Source: Pseudomonas sp. Irchel s3b2
Lineage (GTDB): Bacteria > Pseudomonadota > Gammaproteobacteria > Pseudomonadales > Pseudomonadaceae
Assembly (NCBI RefSeq): GCF_900187445.1
Contig: NZ_FYEB01000001.1
Span: 310,001 to 374,000 of the forward strand
Direction of reading: 5' to 3'
Length of the DNA: 64,000 bases
This document shows, one piece after another, positions 26,738-37,922 of this stretch. The first letter of the stretch is position 1; each line of letters starts with the position of its first letter. The position numbers and the translations under genes were made by a program. The notes beneath the pieces were generated by a model that was not told the DNA's origin, did not search any database, and saw nothing but the letters and a program-made list of their open reading frames with translations.

Positions 26738-28789
26738 TTACTTGATGCGCTGACCCGGCTTGGCACCGCTGTCAGGGCTCAGCAGGTAGATTTCTTCACC
26801 GCCAGGGCCGGCCGCCATCACCATGCCTTCGGAGATCCCGAATTTCATTTTGCGAGGCTTGAGGTTGGCGATCATCATGGTCAGGCGACCATCGAGCTTG
26901 GACGGGTCCGGGTAAGCGCTCTTGATACCGGAGAACACGTTGCGTTGCTCGTCACCGATGTCCAGGGTCAGGCGCAGCAGCTTGTCGGCACCTTCCACGG
27001 CTTCGGCCTTGACGATCAGCGCAACGCGCAGGTCTACGGCAGCGAAGGTATCGAACTCGATCTCTGGCGACAGAGGATCCTTGGCCAGTTCACCATTGCC
27101 GACGGGTGCCGCTTGGCCGGTGTCGGTTGCGCTGGCGGTCAGGTCTTCTTTCGAGGCGTCGGTCATGGCTTGCACTTTTACCGGGTCGATGCGGGTCATC
27201 AACGGTTTGAACTCGTTCAGCTGATGGTTGCTGAGCAAGGTGGTGTGGTCGTTCCAGATCAGCGGCGCGACGTTCAGGAACGCCTCGGCATCGGCGGCCA
27301 GCAGCGGCAGTACCGGTTTGAGGAAAATCACCAGCTGGCGGAACAGGTTGATGCCCAGGGCGCAAATGGCCTGCACTTCATCCTGCTTGCCTTCCTGTTT
27401 GTTCAGCGACCACGGCGCCTTGTCTGCGATCCAGGCATTGGCGCGGTCGGCCAGGCCCATGATTTCGCGCATGGCGCGGGCAAAGTCGCGAGCTTCATAA
27501 GCTTCGGCAATGCTTGGCGCTGCGGCCAGGAAGGCATCGGTCAGTTCCGGCGCGGCGTTACCGGCCACCAGCACGCCGGCGTTGCCTTTATGGATGAAAC
27601 CGGCGCAACGGCTGGCGATGTTGACGACTTTTCCGACCAGGTCGGAATTGACCTTCTGCACGAAGTCTTCGAGGTTCAGGTCCAGGTCGTCGACGCCACG
27701 GCTCAGTTTGGCCGCGTAGTAGTAGCGCAGGTATTCCGGCGACAGGTGATCCAGGTAGGTGCGCGCCTTGACGAACGTGCCGCGGGACTTGGACATCTTC
27801 TGGCCGTTGACGGTCAGGTAGCCGTGCACGTTGATGCCGGTCGGTTTACGGAAGCCGGCGCCTTCGAGCATCGCTGGCCAGAACAGGGCGTGGAAGTTGA
27901 CGATGTCCTTGCCGATGAAGTGGTACAGCTCGGCAGTGGAGTCCTTGCCCCAGAATGCGTCGAAGTCCAGTTCCGGACGGCGGGCGCAGAGGTTCTTGAA
28001 GCTGGCCATGTAGCCGATTGGCGCATCCAGCCACACGTAGAAATACTTGCCCGGCTCGTCGGGAATCTCGAAGCCGAAGTATGGCGCATCGCGGGAGATG
28101 TCCCACTGTTGCAGGCCGGCGTCCAGCCATTCGGCAATCTTGTTGGCCACGGCGTCTTGCAACGTGCCGCTGCGGGTCCAGGTTTGCAGCATTTCCTGGA
28201 AGTCCGGCAGTTTGAAGAAAAAGTGCTGGGAATCCTTGAGCACCGGGGTGGCGCCAGAGATTGCCGACTTAGGATCCTTCAGGTCGGTGGGAGCGTAGGT
28301 CGCGCCGCATTTTTCGCAGTTGTCGCCGTACTGGTCTTCGGTGCCGCACTTCGGGCAGGTGCCCTTGATGAAGCGATCGGCCAGGAACATTTTCTTTTCC
28401 GGGTCGAAGTACTGAGTGATCGAGCGCGTGGCGATGTGCCCGGCGTCGCGCAGCTTCAGGTAGATCTGGCTCGACAGCTCACGGTTTTCTTCGGCGTGAG
28501 TGGAGTGAAAATTGTCGAAGTCCACCAGGAACTCGGCAAAGTCGGCGCTGTGTTCAGCCTGGACGTTGGCGATCAGTTGTTCCGGGGTGATGCCTTCCTT
28601 TTCCGCGCGCAGCATGATGGCCGAACCGTGGGCGTCGTCGGCGCAGACATAAATGCATTGATTACCGCGATGCTTCTGGAAGCGCACCCACATATCGGTC
28701 TGGATGTACTCCAGCATATGGCCGAGGTGGATCGAACCATTGGCATAGGGCAGGGCGCTGGTGACGAGGATCTTGCGTGGCTCGGACAT
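26738..28789 (-). CDS. metG: Methionyl-tRNA synthetase
   Basis: A 683-aa class I synthetase. HIGH-type motif HLGH (21-24), KMSKS in [11 protein letters not shown] (near 332-336), and the zinc knuckle [17 protein letters not shown] (near 144-160) are intact. The C-terminal hundred residues form the tRNA-binding domain ([40 protein letters not shown]). Length matches E. coli MetG (about 677 aa). Confidence 0.98.
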   Translation of the reverse strand: MSEPRKILVTSALPYANGSIHLGHMLEYIQTDMWVRFQKHRGNQCIYVCADDAHGSAIMLRAEKEGITPEQLIANVQAEHSADFAEFLVDFDNFHSTHAEENRELSSQIYLKLRDAGHIATRSITQYFDPEKKMFLADRFIKGTCPKCGTEDQYGDNCEKCGATYAPTDLKDPKSAISGATPVLKDSQHFFFKLPDFQEMLQTWTRSGTLQDAVANKIAEWLDAGLQQWDISRDAPYFGFEIPDEPGKYFYVWLDAPIGYMASFKNLCARRPELDFDAFWGKDSTAELYHFIGKDIVNFHALFWPAMLEGAGFRKPTGINVHGYLTVNGQKMSKSRGTFVKARTYLDHLSPEYLRYYYAAKLSRGVDDLDLNLEDFVQKVNSDLVGKVVNIASRCAGFIHKGNAGVLVAGNAAPELTDAFLAAAPSIAEAYEARDFARAMREIMGLADRANAWIADKAPWSLNKQEGKQDEVQAICALGINLFRQLVIFLKPVLPLLAADAEAFLNVAPLIWNDHTTLLSNHQLNEFKPLMTRIDPVKVQAMTDASKEDLTASATDTGQAAPVGNGELAKDPLSPEIEFDTFAAVDLRVALIVKAEAVEGADKLLRLTLDIGDEQRNVFSGIKSAYPDPSKLDGRLTMMIANLKPRKMKFGISEGMVMAAGPGGEEIYLLSPDSGAKPGQRIK

Positions 28790-28896
28790 GGGGCTCGGCT
28801 ACTTGATGAAACGGAGGTCGGCCACTATAAAGCGCTGGGAAATATATTTCACCCCGTGAGGTTGTTTCCTCCGATGATCGAATGGTTGGTGTCGCC

Positions 28897-28972
28897 AAAA
28901 GATCGCAGCCTTCGGCAGCTCCTACAAGTTCGGCGCAATCCCTGTAGGAGCTGCCGAAGGCTGCGATCTTTT
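28897..28972. repeat. Hairpin repeat, GATCGCAGCC family
   Basis: AAAAGATCGCAGCCTTCGGC and its complement GCCGAAGGCTGCGATCTTTT flank AGCTCCTAC...GTAGGAGCT. Copies at 30147 and 49396. Lies in the divergent metG/apbC gap. Confidence 0.88.
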
Positions 28973-29044
28973 CGGCATCCCGCCGAACGATCAGAACAGG
29001 TACGATACCCGTCATCTTTCCAAGTCCTGTTTTCGGAGTTGCCC

Positions 29045-30139
29045 ATGAGCGCCGTCAATCGCGCAGCGGTGGAAGCCGTCCTTCGCCAATACACCGACCC
29101 TTATCTGAACCAGGACCCGGTCAGCGCCGGGTGCGTGCGCAGCATCGACATCCAGGGTGATCGCGTCAGCGTCCAGCTGGAGCTGGGTTACGCCGCCGGT
29201 CTGTTCAAGAGCGGCTGGGCGCAGTTGCTGCAACTGGCCATCGAAGGCCTGGACGGCGTCGTCACCGCGCGCGTCGAGATCACCAGCGTGATCGCCGCGC
29301 ACAAGGCTCAGGCACAGATTCCGGGGCTGGCCAACGTCAAGAACGTCGTGGCCGTGGCGTCCGGCAAGGGGGGTGTGGGCAAGTCCACCACGGCTGCCAA
29401 CCTGGCCCTGGCGCTGGCCCGTGAAGGCGCCAAAGTCGGGATTCTCGACGCGGACATCTATGGCCCGAGTCAGGGCATCATGTTCGGTATCCCTGAAGGC
29501 ACCCGACCACAGGTCAAGGATCAGAAGTGGTTCATTCCGATTGAATCCCATGGCGTCGAAGTGATGTCCATGGCCTTCCTGACCGATGACAACACGCCGA
29601 TGGTCTGGCGCGGGCCGATGGTGTCCGGCGCCTTGCTGCAACTGGTCACGCAAACGGCCTGGGGCGACCTGGATTACCTGGTCATCGACATGCCCCCAGG
29701 CACCGGCGATATCCAGTTGACCCTGGCGCAGAAAGTCCCGGTGGCCGGTGCGGTAATTGTGACCACCCCACAGGATCTGGCATTGCTGGACGCGCGCAAG
29801 GGCGTGGAGATGTTCCGCAAGGTCAATATCCCAGTGCTGGGCGTGGTGGAAAACATGGCCGTGCACATCTGTTCCAACTGCGGGCATGCCGAGCATCTGT
29901 TCGGTGAGGGTGGTGGTGTGAAGCTGGCCAACCAGTACGGTGTCGAACTGTTGGCTTCGTTGCCGCTGTCGATGCTGATTCGCGAACAGGCCGATGGTGG
30001 CAAGCCAACGGTGATCGCCGAGCCGGACAGTCAGATTGCAATGGTTTACCAGGAACTGGCCCGCCATGTCGGCGCGCGGATTGTGTTGCAGGAAGCGGCA
30101 ACGCCAGCGATGCCGAACATTACCGTCAGCGACGACTAA
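29045..30139 (+). CDS. apbC: Iron-sulphur cluster carrier ATPase (Mrp/ApbC)
   Basis: A 364-aa P-loop NTPase. The deviant Walker A reads VASGKGGVGKSTTAANLAL (about 102-120). The CxxC pair (HICSNCGHAEHLFG) expected to hold the bridging cluster is present. An N-terminal MIP18-like domain (about 1-90; DPYLNQDPVSAGCVRSIDI) is typical of ApbC. Divergent from metG, as in P. aeruginosa. The ATG at 29045 follows GGAG by 7 nt; an apparent longer plus-strand frame upstream is only metG antisense. Confidence 0.96.
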   Translation: MSAVNRAAVEAVLRQYTDPYLNQDPVSAGCVRSIDIQGDRVSVQLELGYAAGLFKSGWAQLLQLAIEGLDGVVTARVEITSVIAAHKAQAQIPGLANVKNVVAVASGKGGVGKSTTAANLALALAREGAKVGILDADIYGPSQGIMFGIPEGTRPQVKDQKWFIPIESHGVEVMSMAFLTDDNTPMVWRGPMVSGALLQLVTQTAWGDLDYLVIDMPPGTGDIQLTLAQKVPVAGAVIVTTPQDLALLDARKGVEMFRKVNIPVLGVVENMAVHICSNCGHAEHLFGEGGGVKLANQYGVELLASLPLSMLIREQADGGKPTVIAEPDSQIAMVYQELARHVGARIVLQEAATPAMPNITVSDD

Positions 30140-30146
30140 TTCGCTG

Positions 30147-30238
30147 AAAAGATCGCAGCCTCGCTTCGCTCGACAGCCCCTACATGGATAGGCTTACACC
30201 TGTAGGAGCTGTCGAGCGAAGCGAGGCTGCGATCTTTT
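30147..30238. repeat. Hairpin repeat, GATCGCAGCC family
   Basis: AAAAGATCGCAGCCTCGCTT... and ...AAGCGAGGCTGCGATCTTTT pair, with GACAGC/GCTGTC and CTGTAGGAG inside. Lies between convergent apbC and the SDR gene. Confidence 0.88.
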
Positions 30239-30247
30239 GATCTTGCT

Positions 30248-31006
30248 TTAAATCCGCAACCCGCCATCCAATTCCAAAATCCGACCGGTGTAGTAGTCGT
30301 TCTCGAATATGTAGGCCGCCGATTGGGCGATCTCTTCGGGTTTGCCCATGCGCTTGAGCGGAATCCCCGACGTCATTTTCTCCAGCGCTTCGGGCTTCAT
30401 GCTCAGGGTCATCTCGGTTTCGATAAAGCCCGGCGCAATGCCCGCCACGCGAATGCCGTAGCGTGCCAGTTCCTTGGCCCAGGTCACGGTCGCCGCAGCG
30501 ACACCGGCCTTGGCGGCGGAGTAGTTGGTCTGGCCAACGTTGCCGGCGCGCGAAATCGACGAGATATTGATGATCGCGCCGCTGTTGTTCAGCTCGACCA
30601 TTTTTGCCGCGACTTCACGGGTGCACAGGAACACGCCGGTCAGATTGACGTCGATCACCGCCTGCCATTGGGCCAGGCTCATCTTGGTCATTTCGCCGTC
30701 CTTGACCTTCAGCAGCAGGCCATCGCGCAGAATGCCGGCGTTGTTGATCAGGCCATGAATCGCGCCGAAGTCGTCGGCCACCTGGGTGACCATGTGGGTC
30801 ACCTGCTCTTCATCGGCGACGTTGCACAGGTAGGCGCGGGCCTCGACACCCTTGGCTTGGCAAGCCGCGACGGCGGCGTCGAGTTTTTCCTGGTTCAGGT
30901 CCACCAGCGCCAGTTTCGCGCCTCTCTCGGCTAAATACTCGGCCATGGAGCGACCTAAACCCTGGCAACCGCCGGTGATAATGATTACTTTGTCAGTGAG
31001 TTGCAT
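30248..31006 (-). CDS. Short-chain dehydrogenase/reductase, FabG-like
   Basis: A 252-aa classical SDR. NAD(P) motif [14 protein letters not shown] (about 12-25), NNAGIL, and the catalytic Ser/Tyr/Lys in [22 protein letters not shown]-terminal [20 protein letters not shown] is FabG-like. The start at 31006 ([10 protein letters not shown]) is preferred over one two codons earlier because GGGG is then 9 nt away. It lies alone, not in a fatty-acid operon, so the substrate is uncertain. Confidence 0.88.
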   Translation of the reverse strand: MQLTDKVIIITGGCQGLGRSMAEYLAERGAKLALVDLNQEKLDAAVAACQAKGVEARAYLCNVADEEQVTHMVTQVADDFGAIHGLINNAGILRDGLLLKVKDGEMTKMSLAQWQAVIDVNLTGVFLCTREVAAKMVELNNSGAIINISSISRAGNVGQTNYSAAKAGVAAATVTWAKELARYGIRVAGIAPGFIETEMTLSMKPEALEKMTSGIPLKRMGKPEEIAQSAAYIFENDYYTGRILELDGGLRI

Positions 31007-31171
31007 TCGCATAGCCCCATAGCAGATCGGAGTGGTTTTCCTTCTAGAGGGTCTCTCGATCTGAGCCTGATATGGCCTGGCTGCACATGAGAACCGCCCC
31101 TGTGGCGTGCTGGAACTTTAACCCAGACGCCTGTCCGTTTTTTCGACGGAATCAATGTAAGGAGTCATAAT

Positions 31172-31903
31172 TTGAGCGTTGTAGTGGCTAAGCATGCACG
31201 AGAATTGCTTCTCAAGGAATACCGTGGAGTGCTCTCGACGCACTCCAAAGCGATGCCCGGTTTTCCGTTTGGCTCTGTGGTTCCGTACTGTCTGGATGAA
31301 CAGGGCCGGCCGCTGATCCTTATCAGCCGCATCGCCCAGCACACTCACAACCTGCAGAAAGATCCGAAATGTTCGCTGCTGGTGGGTGAGCGTGAAGCCG
31401 AAGACGTACAAGCCGTTGGTCGCCTGACTTACCTCGCCGAGGCAGAAAAGCTCCAGGACACCGCTGCCATCGAAGCGGCCGCCGAGCGTTACTACCGCTA
31501 TTTCCCCGATTCGCAGAACTATCACAAGGCCCATGATTTCGATTTCTGGGTGCTCAACGAGGTGCGTCATCGCTACATCGGCGGTTTTGGCGCGATCCAC
31601 TGGATCGAGCAGTTGACCCTCGCCAATCCGTTCGCCGGCAAGGCTGAAGTGAGCATGGTCGAGCACATGAATGCCGATCACGCCAAAGCGATCGCCCACT
31701 ACGTCGAGCTGGCGGGTCTGCCGAAAACTGCACCGGCGCAATTGGCCGGTATCGACACCGAAGGCATGCACTTGCGCATCGGTCAGGGGCTCTACTGGCT
31801 GCCGTTTCAAACGCCTTGTAATACGCCGACACAAGTCCGGGAAGCCTTGGTTTTCCTGGCTCACGCCGAGCATTGGCCGAAAAATGAGGTGACCGACGCT
31901 TGA
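31172..31903 (+). CDS. HugZ-family haem-utilisation protein (pyridoxamine-phosphate-oxidase-like fold)
   Basis: A 243-aa protein. The N-terminal split-barrel domain (SHSKAMPGFPFGSVVPYCLD-like; LILISRIAQHTHNLQKDPKC) resembles flavin-binding oxidases, and the C-terminal domain has the DUF2470 motif EHMNADHAKAIAHYVELAG. The family includes the haem oxygenase HugZ. TTG start with AAGGAG 8 nt upstream; the next in-frame Met would cut conserved sequence. Divergent from the SDR gene. Confidence 0.85.
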   Translation: MSVVVAKHARELLLKEYRGVLSTHSKAMPGFPFGSVVPYCLDEQGRPLILISRIAQHTHNLQKDPKCSLLVGEREAEDVQAVGRLTYLAEAEKLQDTAAIEAAAERYYRYFPDSQNYHKAHDFDFWVLNEVRHRYIGGFGAIHWIEQLTLANPFAGKAEVSMVEHMNADHAKAIAHYVELAGLPKTAPAQLAGIDTEGMHLRIGQGLYWLPFQTPCNTPTQVREALVFLAHAEHWPKNEVTDA

Positions 31904-31969
31904 ATTCACGAAACGGCGACGTCATCTAAGGAAGACTGGCAAGGCATTCTTGCGTTGAGGAACCATTTG

Positions 31970-32446
31970 ATGCGCCCTTTTTTGTTGCTCTTTGTACTGT
32001 TCCCGGTGTTGGAGCTGTTCGTATTCGTCAAGGTCAGTGGGGCGATCGGGTTTTTCCCGGCCCTGCTGCTGATCATTCTCGGCTCGATGCTCGGCGTGTT
32101 CGTGCTGCGTATCGCCGGTCTGGCTACTGCGCTGCGCGCCCGTGAAAGCCTGAACCGCGGCGAGCTGCCGGCTCAGACCATGCTCGAAGGCCTGATGCTG
32201 GCCTTGGCGGGCGGCCTGTTGATCCTGCCGGGCTTCGTCACCGACGTGCTGGGTCTGATCATGTTGCTGCCGATCTCTCGTCGACTGTTGGCCAACAAAA
32301 TGCGTCTGCGCGCCGAGGAGCAAGCGATGCGTCAGCGTGCATTCGCCGATGACCTGCAGCCACGGGGCGGTCCTGCTCCGCAGCAGCCACTGGGTCGTGA
32401 GCCCAATGTGATCGAAGGCGAGTTCGAACACCGCGATTCCAAGTAA
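31970..32446 (+). CDS. fxsA: FxsA family cytoplasmic membrane protein
   Basis: A 158-aa membrane protein with hydrophobic segments at about 2-20 and 27-45, and a third after residue 75 (EGLMLALAGGLLILPGFVTD). In E. coli FxsA counters phage T7 F-exclusion; its normal role is unclear. The ATG at 31970 is taken because GAGGA lies 8 nt upstream; an upstream TTG is less likely. It precedes groESL but has its own terminator. Confidence 0.92.
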   Translation: MRPFLLLFVLFPVLELFVFVKVSGAIGFFPALLLIILGSMLGVFVLRIAGLATALRARESLNRGELPAQTMLEGLMLALAGGLLILPGFVTDVLGLIMLLPISRRLLANKMRLRAEEQAMRQRAFADDLQPRGGPAPQQPLGREPNVIEGEFEHRDSK

Positions 32447-32457
32447 CACTTCCATCG

Positions 32458-32489
32458 ACACGGCACCCTCGGGTGCCGTGTTCGTTTTC
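32458..32489 (+). terminator. Terminator of fxsA
   Basis: Perfect 11-bp arms ACACGGCACCC and GGGTGCCGTGT with a 2-nt loop, followed by TCGTTTT. Confidence 0.85.
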
Positions 32490-32523
32490 AGGGCATCAAC
32501 GTAAAAAATTTTCGCCCTGCGCC

Positions 32524-32549
32524 CTTGAAATAAGCTTGTACGCCCTTAT
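32524..32549 (+). promoter_or_regulatory. Heat-shock (sigma-32) promoter of groESL
   Basis: CTTGAAA (-35) and CCCTTAT (-10) are spaced 12 bp, close to the sigma-32 consensus CTTGAAA / CCCCATNT. They lie about 145 bp before groES. No CIRCE inverted repeat is seen. Confidence 0.75.
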
Positions 32550-32693
32550 GTAACGGTCACCGCAAGGTTTCTGGCAATTGCGCCAGACAGACTTCCGCGG
32601 TTCGCTTGACGAACCGCACCCGGCGCCGCCGGATTTGTTAAACCCGCCGGGACTACACCGGCCGATGAAAACCACAATTAGGAGAGATCGACA

Positions 32694-32987
32694 ATGAAGC
32701 TTCGTCCTCTGCATGACCGCGTCGTCGTCCGTCGCAGCGAAGAAGAAAAGAAAACCGCTGGCGGTATCGTCCTGCCAGGTTCGGCTGCTGAAAAGCCAAA
32801 CCAGGGTGAAGTCCTCGCCGTAGGCCCAGGCAAAGCACTGGACAGCGGTGAAGTGCGTGCGCTGGCTGTGAAAGTGGGTGACAAGGTTGTGTTTGGCCCT
32901 TACTCCGGCAGCAACACTGTGAAAGTTGACGGCGAAGACCTGCTGGTTATTGGCGAAAGCGAAATCCTCGCTGTCATCGAAGGCTGA
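32694..32987 (+). CDS. groES: Co-chaperonin GroES
   Basis: A 97-aa Hsp10 that caps the GroEL ring. [20 protein letters not shown] and [20 protein letters not shown] (mobile loop) are typical. AGGAGA lies 9 nt before the ATG. Operon with groEL, 49 bp apart. Confidence 0.99.
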   Translation: MKLRPLHDRVVVRRSEEEKKTAGGIVLPGSAAEKPNQGEVLAVGPGKALDSGEVRALAVKVGDKVVFGPYSGSNTVKVDGEDLLVIGESEILAVIEG

Positions 32988-33024
32988 TTCCCCGTTCATT
33001 TTCCCGCTACTACAAAGTATTTAA

Positions 33025-34680
<1,656 letters not shown>

Positions 34681-34703
34681 GCCAGCCTTACCCCGTACGA
34701 AAA

Positions 34704-34736
34704 AACCCCGCCTGCGAAAGCAGACGGGGTTTTTTA
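34704..34736 (+). terminator. Terminator of groESL
   Basis: AACCCCGCCTGC-gaaa-GCAGACGGGGTT stem with one mismatch, followed by TTTTT. Confidence 0.9.
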
Positions 34737-34771
34737 TTGCCTGTCAGAAAGTTGTGTTGTGCATGAGGGCC

Positions 34772-34860
34772 CCTTCGCGGGCAAGCCTCGCTCCTACGAG
34801 TTCAGCGTGATCCCTTGTAGGAGCGAGCGGTGCGGCGATCCGACTTGCCCGCGAAGGCGT
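34772..34860. repeat. REP-like repeat pair, GCGGGCAAG family
   Basis: CTTCGCGGGCAAGCCTCGCT then, after a 12-nt loop region, GTAGGAGCGAGCGGTGCGGC...TTGCCCGCGAAGGCGT. The two halves are inverted relative to each other. Between groEL and the PAP2 gene. Confidence 0.88.
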
Positions 34861-34864
34861 CAGC

Positions 34865-35608
34865 TCAGACGCTGACAGGTTCCGCGCTGGCTACTCGCTC
34901 AGCCTTGGACGCCGGTCGATAAAGAATGTAGTAATACACCCCCAAACAAATCAGCCAGCAGAAAATCGCCGTCCACACGTTGTGCGAGAAGAAGTGCGCG
35001 CCCTGCATCATCCGGCTGATGGAAAACACCGAGCCCAACGCGAAGGCGAAGACAAACGCCTTGCGCGCCAGACGCGGGCGACGATCGCGCAGGACGAAAA
35101 ACAGCGCAAACAACGTGAAGCCAGTCGCCGCATGCCCACCGGGCCAGCAGCGCCCCGGCTTATCGGTGTGCGGGCGCGGGCTGAGCAGTTCGCTGTAGGT
35201 TTCGTGCCCGCCGAATTGCTCCAGGCTCCATGGGCATTGCACCGCCGTCACCGCTTTGACCGGGGTGACGAACGATGTTGCCAGTGCCAGAGACAACACC
35301 AGGCAACCCAGTTCACGTTTGAACGGTTTGAGCCTTTCCATGAAAAAGGAGCCGATGAAGCCCAGGATGGCGGACATCGAAAAGGCGATGACCACTTGCT
35401 TGGCCCGGTCATGCAGGATGTCTTCCAGGAAGTAACTGTGCCGTCCGATGAACTCGCCAGCGATCGGGTCATAGAACTGCTTGGCAAGGTCCATGTCCAG
35501 GGACGTCAGTTCGAGCAACAGCAGGGTGATCGCCGCAATGGCGGGCACTCCCAGGCACAGCCAGGCATTCAGTGGCCTGGACGCGGAGCGGGCGGCGGTC
35601 GAAACCAT
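34865..35608 (-). CDS. PAP2-family membrane phosphatase
   Basis: A 247-aa polytopic membrane protein. The PAP2 signature appears as CWPGGHAATGFTLFAL and SRMMQGAHFFSHNVWTAIF, with catalytic His residues in GGHAA and SHNVW. Such enzymes dephosphorylate lipids or lipid A / undecaprenyl phosphates. The start at 35608 follows AAGGA by 7 nt; an upstream ATG 36 codons away lacks a ribosome site and would run over the control region. A perfect ColR-type box lies about 90 bp upstream, and it is divergent from colR, as I recall for P. putida PP0900. Confidence 0.87.
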   Translation of the reverse strand: MVSTAARSASRPLNAWLCLGVPAIAAITLLLLELTSLDMDLAKQFYDPIAGEFIGRHSYFLEDILHDRAKQVVIAFSMSAILGFIGSFFMERLKPFKRELGCLVLSLALATSFVTPVKAVTAVQCPWSLEQFGGHETYSELLSPRPHTDKPGRCWPGGHAATGFTLFALFFVLRDRRPRLARKAFVFAFALGSVFSISRMMQGAHFFSHNVWTAIFCWLICLGVYYYILYRPASKAERVASAEPVSV

Positions 35609-35694
35609 GGCAATTCCTTGGTGAGTGAAATGTTCTGAAGGGCGCAACCGCGGGGAGTCTGAACACGCCTCTCTCGTCAGCCTGTGAATCGATG

Positions 35695-35710
35695 GTGAAA
35701 AAGTCGTTAA
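35695..35710 (-). promoter_or_regulatory. Putative ColR-binding site before the PAP2 gene
   Basis: On the minus strand it reads TTAACGACTTTTTCAC, which fits every position of the ColR consensus I recall from P. putida, (T/C)(T/C)NA(C/G)NN(T/C)TTTTTCAC. It points toward the PAP2 gene, about 87 bp from its start. Confidence 0.7.
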
Positions 35711-35826
35711 GGCCATCTCAGGTTTTTTTTGTCGGATTTACCCCCGCACGCCACCCTATCCCTGAGCCACACTTGGCCTTAAGCTGCGCGCCAAGACAGC
35801 CGTTACTGTGTACGGAGGAGGTGCCG

Positions 35827-36510
35827 ATGCGAATTCTATTGGTTGAAGACAACCGCGATATCCTGGCCAATCTGGCCGATTATCTTGGGCTCAAGGGTTA
35901 CACCGTGGATTGCGCGCAGGACGGTCTGTCGGGGCTGCACCTGGCGGCCACCGAGCACTACGACTTGATCGTGCTCGACATCATGCTGCCTGGCATCGAC
36001 GGTTACACCCTGTGCAAACGCCTGCGCGAAGATGCCCGCCGCGACACGCCGGTAATCATGCTCACCGCGCGCGATCAACTGGACGACCGTTTGCAAGGCT
36101 TCAAGTCTGGTGCCGACGATTACCTGATCAAGCCCTTTGCCCTGTCCGAACTGGCCGCGCGGATCGAGGCGGTCATGCGCCGTGCCCAAGGGGGAGGTCG
36201 CCGTGCCTTGCAAGTCGGTGATCTGAGCTACGACCTCGATACTCTGGAAGTGACGCGCGAAGGTCGTCTGCTGAAACTCAACCCGGTGGGCCTGAAGTTG
36301 CTGGCCGTGTTAATGCAGAAAAGCCCGCACGTGCTGCGCCGTGAAATTCTCGAAGAGGCCCTGTGGGGCGATGACTGCCCGGACAGCGATAGCCTGCGCA
36401 GCCACATTCATCAACTGCGTCAGGTGATCGACAAACCATTCGACAAACCCTTGCTGCACACGGTGCACGGCGTCGGTTATCGCTTGGCCGAGGGCCGTGA
36501 TGGAGTTTAA
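35827..36510 (+). CDS. colR: Response regulator ColR
   Basis: A 227-aa OmpR-type regulator. The receiver domain has the phospho-acceptor D51 (LIVLDIMLPGIDGYTL) and the C-terminal winged helix ends HTVHGVGYRL. The N-terminus MRILLVEDNRDILANLADYL is what I recall for pseudomonad ColR. GGAGG lies about 7-10 nt upstream. ColR responds to excess iron and zinc and supports envelope integrity and root colonisation. colS follows with an 11-nt overlap. Confidence 0.93.
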   Translation: MRILLVEDNRDILANLADYLGLKGYTVDCAQDGLSGLHLAATEHYDLIVLDIMLPGIDGYTLCKRLREDARRDTPVIMLTARDQLDDRLQGFKSGADDYLIKPFALSELAARIEAVMRRAQGGGRRALQVGDLSYDLDTLEVTREGRLLKLNPVGLKLLAVLMQKSPHVLRREILEEALWGDDCPDSDSLRSHIHQLRQVIDKPFDKPLLHTVHGVGYRLAEGRDGV

Positions 36511-37774
36511 GCAAAGTCTTGCTCAGCGGATCATCATCGCCTTTGCGTTGATGAGCGCACTGGTGGCGGGAGCCTTCGCCATGGGCATTGTGGCGACCGT
36601 GCACCTGGTGGAAGAAAAACTGATTTCGGCGGGTCTGGGCGGCGATTTGCAACGCCTGTTGCTGATGGATAGCGTGTCGGACTGGAGCCACCGCCCTGAG
36701 CCGGACCAGCTGTTCTATTTCAGCGGCGGGCCGGGCGACTTCGATTTGCCCAAGGATTTGCGGCACCTGGACTCGGGCTTTCATGAAATCTTTCGCGAGC
36801 AGCTGTCGTATCACGCAATGGTCGAAATCGTCGACGGTCGGCGCTACGTGCTGTTGCAGGACCAGAGCGATTTCGAAGAGCGTGAACGGGTGCTGTTTGC
36901 CGTGGTGCTGGTAGGTTTCGTCCTGAGCCTGGCATTGGCGGTATTTCTTGGCTGGGTGCTGGCGCGTAAGGTCATGGCGCCGGTGGTGCGATTGGCCCGT
37001 CAGGTGCGTCATCGCGATCAGTTACTGGGCCTGGCGCCGCCGCTGGCGCCGGACTATGCCGCCGATGAAGTGGGCGAGCTGGCCGTGGCCTTCGATGCCA
37101 CCCTCGGGCGTTTACGTCAGGCATTGACCCGTGAGCGATTGTTCACCAGTGATGTCAGCCACGAGCTGCGCACGCCGTTGATGGTGTTGGCCAGTTCCTG
37201 CGAGCTGTTGCTGGAAAACCCCGGCATCGATCAGCGCGGCCGTGCCCAGGTCGAGCGAATCGCCCGTGCGTGTGCCGAGATGCGCGAGCTGGTGCAAACT
37301 TTCCTTATGTTGGCGCGTGCTCAACACGAAGATGCCAGCATGGCTCCCCAGCAGACCCTGAGCCAAGTGGCCGACGGGCTACTCTCTCAATGGCGCGAGC
37401 CGATCGAAGCCAAGGGTCTGACGCTGAACTTTGAGCCGGGCAATCCGCCGGACACCCGCTATAACGCGACCCTTCTGCATGCGGTGATGGGCAACCTGTT
37501 GCGCAATGCGCTGCATTACACCGAGCGCGGCTACATCCGCCTCGCCCTGACGGATACAGGGTTCGTGGTCGAGGACAGTGGTGTAGGCATTCCCGAGGAA
37601 AAGCGCGAGGCGATGTTCGAGCCTTTCGTGCGCGGCAACGAAAAACGCGGCGAGGGCCTGGGGTTGGGGCTGTCGCTGGTGCAGCGGATTTGCGAGAACC
37701 AGGGCTGGAGTGTCAGCCTGACGAACATGGAACCCAATGGCTGCCGTTTTCAGGTGGAGTTCAATCAGGAATAG
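36500..37774 (+). CDS. colS: Sensor histidine kinase ColS
   Basis: A 424-aa membrane kinase: first helix about 10-30, a periplasmic loop of about 100 residues, second helix about 130-155, HAMP, then kinase core with H-box DVSHELRTPLMVLAS, N-box NLLRNALHYTE, and G-boxes VEDSGVGIPE and GEGLGLGLSLVQ. The loop has E96 and E126-x-x-E129 (EERE), matching the ExxE metal-sensing motif reported for P. putida ColS. The start at 36500 lies inside colR, so the pair is translationally coupled. Confidence 0.92.
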   Translation: MEFKQSLAQRIIIAFALMSALVAGAFAMGIVATVHLVEEKLISAGLGGDLQRLLLMDSVSDWSHRPEPDQLFYFSGGPGDFDLPKDLRHLDSGFHEIFREQLSYHAMVEIVDGRRYVLLQDQSDFEERERVLFAVVLVGFVLSLALAVFLGWVLARKVMAPVVRLARQVRHRDQLLGLAPPLAPDYAADEVGELAVAFDATLGRLRQALTRERLFTSDVSHELRTPLMVLASSCELLLENPGIDQRGRAQVERIARACAEMRELVQTFLMLARAQHEDASMAPQQTLSQVADGLLSQWREPIEAKGLTLNFEPGNPPDTRYNATLLHAVMGNLLRNALHYTERGYIRLALTDTGFVVEDSGVGIPEEKREAMFEPFVRGNEKRGEGLGLGLSLVQRICENQGWSVSLTNMEPNGCRFQVEFNQE

Positions 37775-37835
37775 CGGTGCGCGGGCTTTTAATGAATTCG
37801 GCTCTGTAAAACCCTGAAATAATTCCGGGGTTTAC

Positions 37836-37851
37836 ATGACATTTTTTTCAC
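37836..37851 (+). promoter_or_regulatory. Putative ColR-binding site before the methyltransferase operon
   Basis: ATGACATTTTTTTCAC fits the recalled ColR motif (T/C)(T/C)NA(C/G)NN(T/C)TTTTTCAC except for A at the first position. It lies 71 bp before the methyltransferase start, between colS and that gene. Confidence 0.65.
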
Positions 37852-37922
37852 AAACGCACGACCTGACGCTGACACGGTGCTACCTAGAGTAGTGGTCATC
37901 AGAAGCTCAGGAGACTGCAGTG

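Noticed and set aside
26714..29044. Apparent N-terminal extension of ApbC to over 1100 aa
   Set aside because: The extra part is antisense to metG. ApbC begins at 29045 with a good ribosome site and normal family length.
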